Source: Aureobasidium sp. EXF-3400
Taxonomy: Eukaryota > Ascomycota > Dothideomycetes > Dothideales > Saccotheciaceae
Direction of reading: 5' to 3'
DNA length: 64,000 bases
NCBI GenBank assembly: GCA_024195585.1
Contig: SWBL01000043.1
Coordinates: 1-64,000, forward strand
A program made the translations under genes and the position numbers. The notes beneath the pieces were generated by a model. The model was not told the origin of the DNA. It did not search any database and saw nothing but the letters and a program-made list of their open reading frames with translations. Shown here one piece after another: positions 11,952-22,225 of the stretch. Each line of letters opens with the position of its first letter. Positions within the stretch are counted from its first letter, which is position 1.

Positions 11952-13620
11952 TTTGGGCTTGGGTTGCTCCAAAGTGACAGGTTAGGGATTTATGTTATAA
12001 GCAGTCTACGCATTCATGAATGATTTGTTGCCGATACTGTATCTCTCGGCCAAAGATCTACCGGAGCATGTTTTGTCAAAACGTCAATCTGAACTTCGTT
12101 GGCCATCGCAGATCATTTAATGCCCTTCGTTTCTGACGCTTTCAAGGCGCATCAAAAAAGCGATGAGACATCTGGAATCCGGTTGCGTTACCGTTTGGAG
12201 TGACAACCCAACGTCTGATAGCCCTGAAATCAGCCTTTAGGCTTCGTCGGCAAGTTTAACCCTGATGATACTTAGTGACTGAGATCGCTTATCTTACTGT
12301 ACAATCCATTGCGAATCAAGCGTGTACAATCCTAGAGCACTTGCTCTCATAAAAGAATTTTTCCTGCACGCCTCGAAAACTTCGGCAATGGTCGGGATGG
12401 TCGCTGAAAAGGCAGATATACTCGTAACAAGTTTCATTTCCTGGAAAACCACGCTGATGTGGGGGTACAGCTACTAAGAAGGGCAATTTGGGAGATTGGA
12501 GCATGGTAAGAATAGACGCTTGTTTCGCTACGTATTGTACCGAAATCTCTAATCCCATGGCCGTGATCCAAATGGAGCGTGCTCTGCACTGAAACCCTCG
12601 ACTGGGAATCGCCAAAACAGGTACCTATGCTCTCTTCGGCATGACGCTGAAGGTCGACTGATCCCAAAACTGAACATAGTAGCCCAGCACGTGGTTGTCT
12701 GGACAACTCGACGAGACTTCCGATAGGGAGTGAGGGTGGAAGGAAACCCTATCTCATGCGCTCTCACCCGTCGACGTTCTTCTCGGCCGAACGACCTCTT
12801 GCTGCGAGTAAAACTTTATGAGCAAAATGAACCTACCAAACCCCTGGGTAACATGTAAATAGTCGAGATGCGTGGGTATCATCATCGAAACCCGCTCAAG
12901 CAATCACACAATTTGATTGAATCCTCAAAACCCAGTTCTCTTTTGAACCTCTCCCAAAGACAATTCCTCTAGCCCTAAGGTCTCCACTGATCTCGATCAT
13001 CTTCCGGGCCTGTCTCACTGGAGCCCTACTATACCTCACACCCCAAGCTCAATCGATCCTTGTCAAGGATGAAATAGCCAAGCTTTAATTCGAAGGAAGG
13101 CACCATTTGGAAGCTGTGACCGTATTGACGCCGTTCTGGTGGGTCGCGTGCGCAGCTGCAATGGTTTTCGGCGCTGTCTATGCACTCTCAAAGGTAAGCA
13201 GTTGTCATATTGCGGGCTTGTCTGACATATGGATGCTCGTGCTCGGAACAACAAGTCTGCCTGGGTTCCCCAAAATGTAGCTGGATGAGCTGAGGCGGTG
13301 TTCAAATTTCGTAGAAGCAGAATACCAGATACGACCAACGTCTTGAGCCACGCTAAGTCAATAGGCTGACCTGTCCGCAAGCAGGCCTCAAAGTGAATTC
13401 TTCTTCCAAAACCTCAGGGACTTGTCGGAAAATGAGATGTCCGGACATCAGACGCCTATTCCTTCCCACAGTCCAAGGTCGGGGGTCCATAGGTGCCGCC
13501 CAACGACGCCAGGACTCTTTAAGAGTGGCTAAAGGACAAAACTACCGACAAAGCAACACGTATGTATCCAGGATATTGTCTGACAGGTGATGAGCTCAAC
13601 GAGGGCTGGTCCTCAATCTT
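11952..13620. other. Intergenic, no gene seen
   Basis: About 1.7 kb. Minus-strand frames at 12316-12767 and 13063-13380 are short, lack recognisable motifs and do not join into a longer protein. I see no repeats or RNA genes. Confidence 0.45.
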
Positions 13621-14856
13621 CTAGTCGTAGTCAACATCGACAGCCCAGATCCAGGGCTTAACATCGGGCGTCGGTTGCAATAGGGATCTGACAGCTGGAG
13701 CATTGGCTACGAGAATCATACCTGTATCGAGACTAAGTGGTGCCATATCGTCTACGCAAAGGTGTTTATAAAAGCTATATTATATACCCATCAGCACACT
13801 TCTGAGATGACATAGAAATATGGCACGTACCTTAAAGCGCCGTGCCACTCAGTACCGTCGAGGTCCTCATCCTCCACGGTCATGGTGAGCGACTTGTCTG
13901 CGATGCTCTCGCCGCCCAGACTTTCTTCTAGACTCTGGTCCAAATAGTGATGGAAAGTAGAGTTCCAGCGTGTCCAAGCATCCTCATCAGTGTAATTTGA
14001 ATGCACAAGGACAAAACCAAAATCATCATAGCCTGCCTCTTGAACCTCTTACCCACGCGTCGACATCAGGCTTGGGTCTGTTTTGTCATTGATAGGGTGT
14101 GTGGTGCATCGGGATTGGCCAAATATCAGGCATGCTCGTCGGCCAGCCATATGTGCATGCGGTGTTGTATCGCGGCGCGTTTACCAATATCTTCTGGCAA
14201 TGGGGTATCGAGCTTGAACCGCGGGAGGACTGGTGGCAGCTTGAAGTGCTCTCGCTCTCGCCGTGTAAGCTCATCCATCCACGCCCCGAATGCAACGTCT
14301 TGTGCTGCGGGCGACGAGATAGCCATTGGCGAAATCGGGTGAAGCGTTTGTCGGGCATAAGTCAGGGCCGCTTTCAGAACAACGAAAGGCGTACTGAGTA
14401 GTCCAATTGCAGCAACTCATCGGCTTTCGCGGTGGCGAGACGCTCTGGCGTCCAGTTCAGAGGGTATGTACAACATAACTGCTGTAATAGGGGCAGTGCC
14501 GAACTGCCTTGGTAGCTATTGACGTCGCTAGCGACCAAGACGTCGGTACTCTAGGGCGTGACTGAGGAGGAGTCAGGAACAGCTGGTGGTAACCTCAAGT
14601 CATTTTCAATTGGCTCGTCCACATTAGCTTTACAGTAACCTATGTGAGCGGCAACGATTTTGCAGAGCGCCTGCAGTCGTAGCATCGATTTAGGAGCGCT
14701 TCTTGCAAGATGTATTTCGTTCGGCCTGGTGCCGAGGATATTGTCCTTATTGATTGCAGCCACAAGACTTCTTAGATCATCTTCGGGGATGCTAGCCAAA
14801 TTGTAAACGGCAAAGGGCAAGAGTTCGTCACCACGAACTTCGCTAAGCGGGGCCAT
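13621..14856 (-). pseudogene. Broken gene for an unrecognised protein
   Basis: Pieces of one coding region run in order on the minus strand but in shifting frames. From the ATG at 14856 (MAPLSEVRGDELLPFAVYNL) the frame reads well to an in-frame TAG at 14551-14553. Beyond it the same frame continues with coding-like sequence (ALPLLQQLCCTYPLNWTPERL) to about 14395. It then needs a frame change to reach FVVLKAALTYARQTLHPISP ... LTRREREHFKLPPVLPRF. After about 14125 the order is lost until YDDFGFVLVHSNYTDEDAW (near 14030). That final part is intact, with a 56-bp intron at 13775-13830, and ends PWIWAVDVDYD at 13621. The last section resembles the C-terminal module of fungal proteins of unknown function. 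The 3' module could still be a separate small gene. Confidence 0.6.
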
Positions 14857-15297
14857 AATCTGAGGGGACAAGTCGTTGTGAATTGGACATGATGTTGTGG
14901 AGTATGTTGTTTTAGAGACAAAACGCTGGCGGTTTCAGCAGAGACTTATATCACTGGCCTATTGTTGGGGGATGACGATTGAGGATCCTACCAATCTGCT
15001 CCCGGGCCGATTTCGGATCTGCAGTGCAGTGTGTCTTGCAGACAAGGTAGGTTCAGGCGAGTTCGCTGCGATGATCACTCCAGCTTTTCTTTATGACAGG
15101 CAATGGATTACCAACAGATGCAGGAGAATGAAGGCCATACATTACTAACTCTATCAATAACTCATTATGTAGGATAAAAAAAGTCGAACAGATCACCAAT
15201 ACCCTGCTTCCCCATCCGTATGCCTTGATTTTCATCAGTCGTATCATCCAGCCTCGTCCAAGAAGCATCCTCACAGTCTCATGATGCCCTCAACATC
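14857..15297. other. Intergenic, no gene seen
   Basis: 440 bp between the broken gene and the 3' end of the repeat secreted protein gene. Nothing recognisable. Confidence 0.5.
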
Positions 15298-16121
15298 TTA
15301 CTTGGGAACAGCCTTGCCAGTGCTCTCAAGAGTGTCCTCCTCCAAACCACCAACCTGGGCTCCAATATCAGCAGCATCACTGGTGAGTTGGCCATCGATG
15401 TTATCGCCATCAGTCTTCACAATGTTGGCAAGGTCATTGAGGTGGGCGGCATCCAGGATGTTAGCGGCACCGTTGGCGATCTTGTCGAGCTGGCGCTTTC
15501 TAGGAATAGCCTTGCCAATACCTTCAAGGGTTTGTTCCTCGAAAGAACCGATCTGAGCGCCAAGGTTGGCGACACCGCTGGTGAGTTCACCATCGACATT
15601 ATCACCCACGTTCTTGACAACACCGCCGAGCTGGTTCAGGTGGGCGGCATCAAGGACGTTGGAAGCACCGTTGGCGATCTTGTCGAGCTGGCGCCTAGCC
15701 TTGGGGCCCTTCTTGGGTGGTGGCGGAGCAGCGCCGCTGCCGCTGGAGGTGCTCGAAGAAGATCCGCTGAGTAGGGCGGCAGTGTTGTCCTCGGCATCCT
15801 CGATACCGTATCCGACAGCATTGTCGGTGTCACTCACAATTGAGTCGCAGGCAGAGCCTTCGCCAGCCAACTGGCGGCGGGTCACCTTGCTGACGATGTT
15901 TGCGACGCCGTCTGTTGGATTTGTCAGCAAAGCACTGAGGCCAGGTACAGTATTGGCCTACTCTCGACGTCCTCGACAGTGTAGCCAACTGCATTATCGG
16001 TATCGCTCAAAACGGAGCCACAAGCGGCGCCCTCTCCACCGAGTTGAGGAACAGGGGCTGCAAGAGCAGTCAAGGCCTGGAAAGCAGCCAGGAGGAGTAG
16101 GGTCTTCTGGATAGAAGGCAT
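15298..16121 (-). CDS. Secreted repeat protein with Kex2-type dibasic sites
   Basis: A 257-aa protein from the ATG at 16121, with one 50-bp intron (15912-15961). Residues 1-20 form a signal peptide. The mature part holds two kinds of duplicated unit. Type A, about 28 residues, begins QLGGEGAACGS at 26 and QLAGEGSACDS at 67, each with SDTDNAVGY and a single cysteine. Type B, about 62 residues, begins QLDKIANGASN at 128 and QLDKIANGAAN at 194. Units two to four are each preceded by a dibasic pair (RR at 65-66, RR at 126-127, KR at 192-193), and all four begin Gln-Leu. A Ser/Gly/Pro-rich linker lies at about 102-120. The layout suggests Golgi Kex2 processing into separate peptides, as in fungal Kex2-processed repeat proteins; that is inference. 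A TATA box lies about 120 bp upstream. No known family is recognised. Confidence 0.85.
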
Positions 16122-16240
16122 TTTCGGCTCAATCAAGTATTGAAGAAGAGAAGTGAGACTGTGAGGATGGAGACTGTCCTGATTGAAGTGCTGCTGTTGG
16201 TCTTGCTTGATGATTGTAACATGTGCGAGGATGCATCTGA

Positions 16241-16250
16241 TATTTATATA
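16241..16250 (-). promoter_or_regulatory. TATA box of the repeat secreted protein gene
   Basis: TATATAAATA on the minus strand, 120 bp before the ATG at 16121, is a near-consensus TATA element, which is unusual in this window. It fits a strongly or conditionally expressed secreted protein. Confidence 0.5.
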
Positions 16251-17938
16251 CCCAAGACTTCATACTGGACCTCAACACCCAGACCAGCCGGTGGTATACC
16301 ATCATCATCGTCAATGCCGAAGGATTAGTGTTCACCAAAGGTATTCTTTCAGTGTGTTGACCCCTTATGGTTCACAACTGTGTAGATCTGCTCACATTTT
16401 GGCTCTGCGGCTTGTTCATACTTCCTCAAGCGCTCGGCCGAGAGCCTATATCTCGTATGACGTGGGAATCTGGTCTACAGTGACTCTTCCCGTGTCAAAA
16501 TCAAGCCCAACCTTTCAAAGGAGCAATTCAGTACTCCAAGTAGGGGTCGAGTCATGATCCCTTCGAATGGTGTCCGCCAGGACTTGCTAACGGCTCATTC
16601 AACTTGGGAGTTCGCAAGTTCTCTCAAGACATCAGGCGATTTCACGATCGGCATCGACGACGCCATCATTCTTCGACAGAACCCTGGGAACGCTGAGCAC
16701 GTGTAGATGGACAACAAAGACGGGAGATCTCTGTCCTCTCTACAGTCGATGTGAGATATGGAGCTAGTCTTGTTCGGGGCTGCGAAAATCCTGCGACCCA
16801 AAGAGTACACAACAGATGCTCCGATTTTCCGTAAGGAATCGCTCGAAAGCATGCCGTATCCTACCCTGATTAATTGTAACACTGGGTTGCCGGTATAGGA
16901 ACGAGAACTCCGACAGGTCGTATTCAGTGGGGCTGGGGTATACAGTCAACACAGATTCTGGGTTTGGGTGCTTGGTGAAGTCAGAGGCGCTGTCTTGGCA
17001 CCCGTAGGGAGCGGTGACTATGGGTGGTGTCGCAGCAGGTGAGCCTGGAGCACTCTCCTGAGCCTGCAGCCTGACGACAGTCTGGGTGTGAGGGTCCGCC
17101 GCCATACCAGCACAACGGGCTAGCAGTGTTGCTTTGTGTAATTCCAAAAGCTTAAGAAAAAGTCAAGCACTCACAAGCAAGCGGAATTCGCTTGGCGTTA
17201 CGGTGGAGGCGTTCGTGTGGCTTGAGAACGCCGCTAATTGCCGTGATATGGCGGCGATGGAGGGGCTCTCTCACAACAACCATACTTTCAGCGGCGTCGA
17301 GATTCCTAAAGCATTCAATGCATCTCTCCCTATGGTACTCCGCCCAGAATAATGCGGAAGAGCTGTTGTTTGGCCGTCGCTGATTGGGCGCTCCGTAAAA
17401 TAAATCTCATCACTTGCGTTGAGGATACGAAAGACATTTGAGCATGAACTCCGCTGTAGTGCAGTGTCGATCATTCATAAACAGGACTTCGAAGAACTGC
17501 AGTATACAAAGTAACTGGTCATCATGTCGAGAACTATGAGTGCTCAGCCAAGAGCGCCTTGGCGAACAAATGCCGCTGGAGTCTTGCGCGTGAGGTCTGC
17601 GCGCTGTGTAGTCATGCATTCCACGATCGGATAATTCAAGTGTCAGGGTCATCTGTCAGAAAGACCCGCTCTCAGCCTAGACAGGCATAGGTCAGTTATG
17701 CTCTTGCATTCGGGCCACGTCAACTTCACAAAAAGAAAAACAGATGAGAAAAAGAAAGAAGTGGTCGGTGAAATAGTCCTGATGTGGGCGTCATGCTGGC
17801 GGGCCTGCTTGCGTTGTGTCGGAATCTACAGGATGTCGAGATTTTGGAAAGCGGCAGTGCATCGTGTCTTTGCAGTCACAAGAGATCAGCTCGGTAATAT
17901 TTTCCTTCAAGAAGAACTTCTATTGTTCTACTGCATAT
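16251..17938. other. Mostly intergenic; weak minus-strand coding remnants at about 16.76-17.47 kb
   Basis: Minus-strand frames at 17271-17474 and 16764-17147 read like protein (LAAFSSHTNASTVTPSEFRLL, then LELHKATLLARCAGMAADPH). They are linked only by an implausible 24-bp gap with GT/AG ends and no domain is recognisable. They may be remnants of a decayed gene. The rest shows nothing. Confidence 0.3.
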
Positions 17939-18941
17939 CTACAACTGGTCCTGCCACTTGTACGCGGGCTTGAAGCCGATCTCCTTCTTGGCCTTGTCGA
18001 TCGAGAGCAAGGTATCATTAGGTCCTGAAGTAGCGTTGTACTTGACACCCGGGAAGGCTTTCTTGACAAGCTCGTCGTTCGATTGTCTCATACAGGTATC
18101 CTCAGCAGCAATCAGGTACTGGTGGTGTCCCTTGGTCTTGCTGTCCAGTGACTTGGAAACTGCCTGACCACCATCTCTTGCGTCAATGTAACCCCAGCAG
18201 TTCCAGTATCTCTTCATCGGGTCATCTTGCCAGGATTCGAAGGTCTTGTACTCCTCTGGAAGCATGACATTGCTGAATCTCAACGAGATGATCTTGACTT
18301 CGGGGTCCCATCTTGCATATTGCTCTGCCAATGTCTCGCCCACCAACTTGGACAATGAGTATGCGGACTCTGGTCTTCTTTCATGCTCTTCTGTGATAGG
18401 CAGTGACTCGGGCATGTGAGGATCGAAGGGAATACCGATGAGTGTTTCGGAAGATGCGAGGACGATGTTCTTGATCTTGAGCTTGCGGCAAGCTTCAAGG
18501 ACGTTGTACGTGCTCATAGTGTTGGTACGAAATTGTCTGGAGCTGTTGGTCTGTCCAGGGGAGGGGATGGCGGCCAAGTGGACGACGGCATCGATGCCGC
18601 TGTACGCCATGTCCTGCAATTTGTCAGGCACGACTGGAAACAACCGCTCTGGCGAAGGTGCTTACAGTTGTCAGGAATGTCTCAATGACAGCTCCCATAT
18701 CCTCGAGGTCAATCTCTACGAGACGGTATGCACCACCGAGACCCGACTTGCCATCCTCACTGATACCCGGAGGGCGACGAGTGTCAACTGAGATAACCTC
18801 CCAGCCCTCATCGGCAAGGTATCTGACTGTTGAGCGACCGAGCTTTCCACTGCCGCCAGTGACAATGACTCTGCGCTTATTCTCTCCTCTCTTGGCTTCG
18901 CCGAGAGCGAGCTTGTCTGTGAATGAAGCTTGAGGACTCAT
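17939..18941 (-). CDS. NAD-dependent epimerase/dehydratase (extended SDR)
   Basis: A 316-aa extended short-chain dehydrogenase acting on an unknown, probably nucleotide-sugar-like or sugar-derived, substrate. Two exons: 18666-18941 and 17939-18613, with a 52-bp intron. The start at 18941 (MSPQASFTDKLALGEAK) is preferred; an in-frame ATG-led extension reaches 19103 but adds no recognisable sequence. The coenzyme motif T-G-G-S-G-K-L-G-R is at about residues 28-36. HLAAIPSP follows, then the catalytic serine block LASSET and the Y-x3-K pair in SAYSLSKLVGE. ISLRFSNVM and a C-terminal substrate domain complete it. Length is normal. The neighbours give no hint of a pathway. Confidence 0.88.
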
Positions 18942-21328
18942 GTTGGATGTTGATGAATGTTTCAACGAAAGACTCGACGGTGCGACAGCATATAAGTCCT
19001 TGAGAAAAAGATCATCACCGGCAAGAAGACCGATGCTTATGTCATGGTACCTCTTCCATTCTTCAGCCGCATCTTTATCCTGCCATGGTCTCGGTAGATT
19101 CACTCGGTGTATCTCTCAGCGAGCGAATCATATCAGCGTGGTGGCATTCGTGGTTGCATGTTCCAGGTGAAGATCACCTCCGCCGCCCACATCTATGACC
19201 CGCGTCCCCACAAAAATCGCTTTTACCCGGTGATCGCTTGGCTGTAGCTTGTTTGACAGGTCCCACGATGTTAGCATCTCCGAGAGCGTTCTGGAAATGT
19301 TCTCCACTGAGCAACTGTGGTCCAGGACAGACTCATCCGGAGATGTCTCTTGTTGTTCTTAACTCAGAAAAAACACTTCGATGGTGCCCTGCTCATGTGC
19401 GAAGAATCGAATCCAACATGATGGGGGTGCACAGACCTCTACGATGTTGTTGTTAACAGCACCCTGCTTTGATATTCCATGGCCATATCCATAATACAGA
19501 GATCAACCAGCACTAGAAAGTTTTGGGAAGGAGTCGATTGGAGATTTCGAGACCGAACACACTCAGAAAAAGGGCACAAATTTGCATATGATAGGTAGAA
19601 TGACCACATGTGAATTTTAGTAATGTGCTTGGGTGTCACTTTCATAAACAAGCTTCCACACACTGCGAACTGCATGATGTAGAAATTCGTTTGTATGGAG
19701 CGTGAATTCATTGAATATCCAGAAACCCTTGGAGGATATGATTCTTGATCTATACCAGATATGCCGTGCTGCTCAGCGCGATGACAGGCATATCGCGCCT
19801 GTTTACGGGAGCGGAGGAGTTCAAACGCCAAGATCGTCTTTGGGCCGAGTCGCGATCGGCTTGTCAGTCTAGAAGCTCATGACATGCTCTGCAATGAACC
19901 TGCGATCTAATGAATCTCTCGATGCGTCCCAGAGTCGTTATCGTGACCACCGTCACTGCTTGCGCCTTATGTTGTAGGACGGGTGTGCACTGTACGCCGT
20001 CACTTCTGTGCATGCTTCCGACCACGAACACAGACAGCGGACAAGTTGTGGTGCCATGATCGCGCAAGTCGTTCAGACATATGCCGTCGAAGTCAAATTG
20101 AGCGAAGCTCTGTATATGATCGTCTTATGTGGTTGTTCAAGTAGTCCGTGACTCGCCAGAGCTCGCGATGCATCTGACTGTCTTGGATCGATATGACACT
20201 CCGACTTGTATCGGCAAAGAGTTTACCCGATGAATGCATGATATTTAGGGCACTGGGGTCTCCATAGGGCTAAGTTGCACCAAATCTTGCCGACATCTCT
20301 GCTTCAAGCATCTCTGCGGGGCTGTGTTCCTCTGCGACCACCGACGAGCATCTACATGGCTTCGGTTATCTTTTTGGGACCAGATAGTAACCTCGGTCAT
20401 CATGTGGGAGAAAGAATATTTGAGCTAGCACAATTCCCTCAATCATTGGCAACCACAAACAAACTCGCATCATGTTAGACCATTACAACCTTGATCTTTG
20501 TAAGCTTGGCTTAAACATCTTTTGCGTCTTCTTCGATGGCTCGACAGTCAATACCACCAGTAGATAGCTTCGAACATTCGTTCACTCCTTCCGATGACAA
20601 TCTCACAGTATTGACCAACTACACTGATCGCATTGTTCATGGACACCTTGCTCAACTGGTAAGTCTGGCCTCTTGGTCTTTTCTCGACAACATAGCGACT
20701 GACTGCCATCGCATAGCCACTAATTACTGGCTCTAATACCAACGAGGGAGCTGGCTTTGTCTAATCCTAAGGCACATTGCGTTGCCTTGACATCGATCTC
20801 GTAGTTCTTTTGCGAATTGTAGCTCACACTCCATGCAGTGCCTCCGACTGGAGACGATGTTCTACCGGTTACACATACAGCAGAATTGTGGAGTTTCGCA
20901 TCGACTCTATGTGATCAGAGTCGTTAGCAAATGATCTGAATTGCAGCGCAAATCAGGGATGATAGACATGACATGAGGTCCTTTAAAACTGCAGCGTCGA
21001 CTCATCTTCCCCAGATGACATCCCGGCCCGGATAGGACACTTCACGTTGGTTTTTGCAGCCACTCGGCACCAAAGTTTGTGTGCTCTAGCGTGTTTCGGA
21101 TGCTCGAATCTGCCATTCAAACCCGTTGACATGGACACAATCCTTCACCATATCATTATATCGGGCTTGACAATACTCAACATCTCTCAAGGACTGGATC
21201 CATCAATCGTTCTATCAGAAGTTTGCCTGACTCTTGAAAAGGGATATAAAGACCGTAGCCGACTGCAAACCTCCATATCATCAACCAACAAGCATCTAAC
21301 CTCCCTTCCCTTACCACTTCTTGCAAGC
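18942..21328. other. Intergenic, no gene seen
   Basis: About 2.4 kb. Short frames on both strands (for example 19439-19831 minus) have no domain or signal and low coding likeness. No repeats or RNA genes seen. Confidence 0.45.
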
Positions 21329-22225
21329 ATGATCTTATCCCTTATTCTCATATCCTATGCTCTGTCTGCATTGGTATCCCCAATTATACTCCATGATCGA
21401 GGCGCTAACAACGGCATGCTCTCTGAAGACATCTTGGGCCTGAACAAGCATGGAGCATGTAAGTATTAAATTTCGATTGACTATCTCAAGGTCCGAATCC
21501 CTACTCTGATTTATGTACAATCGAGACCATGGAGCAGAATGACTTGCTTGCTTCGCTGGAAGCCGCCGGAGTTCTTCTTGAGAAACCAACAGTCGATTAG
21601 GCTTACCTCAATGACACTGCTGTACCTCTTGGACTCTTCCCAACTAATGGAACTCTGGGCAAGCGTCAAGCAAGCTGTGATAGTACCTATGGGATTGTCA
21701 CCGACGCTACTCAACGCTTCGTTGATCGGGATGTGCAGATGTCACCTGTCGTCTGCGCTGTTGGCGACATGGACATCAACGCCATGAAAGGATGTCAGTA
21801 TACCAAATCCAAACAGTGTTCCAGCGTTTGACGGATCTTACTCAGATATAGTCGCCAACTCTGTCACAGTCAGTGGAGGTGGCAGTCCAACACTCATCGC
21901 TGATAAATTGACCGCCCAGTTCGGCAGCAGCTTCAGCCGTACCTGGACCACACAAGACTCGATCACGACCAAAGGTACAGTCAAGGACGGTAACTTCGGT
22001 GTCATGATCACCAGACCTCTGGTCACACGTCGTTATGGCCGCACCATGCAAGGATGTCCTGCAAGCTACAAGCAGATTGGTACCTGGATGGCTGATGAAC
22101 ATGGTGAGGGAAGCTATGCTGGTATTGATTGGGTTTCGGGTGCCATCTCTATGTGCACGAAGAAGCAAACTGCACCTCCCTTGACTCGCTGCCAAGGTGC
22201 TGGCAAGTTCGTATTAAGAGGTTGA
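21329..22225 (+). pseudogene. Broken gene for a secreted protein
   Basis: The ATG at 21329 starts a signal peptide (MILSLILISYALSALVSP). After a GT donor at 21459 the second part is in a frame that no normal-length intron reaches. It contains an in-frame TAG at 21598-21600, followed by good coding sequence with a KR pair (NGTLGKRQASCDSTYGIV). Near 21824 the frame changes again by one base, giving VPAFDGSYSDIVANSVTVSGG ... FGSSFSRTWTTQDSIT ... GCPASYKQIGTWMADEHG and a normal stop at 22225. The cysteine-containing, Thr/Ser-rich secreted product has no family I recognise; KR at about one third suggests a propeptide. Two separate lesions argue for a pseudogene rather than one sequencing error. 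Confidence 0.65.

Noticed and set aside
14001..14401. Plus-strand frames over 14.0-14.4 kb
   Set aside because: They are antisense shadows of the broken minus-strand gene, which has the coherent protein content.
16764..17474. Possible two-exon gene on the minus strand
   Set aside because: The only linking intron would be 24 bp and no domain is seen; kept only as a possible remnant.
19439..19831. 130-codon minus-strand frame
   Set aside because: No recognisable motif and surrounded by non-coding-looking sequence.
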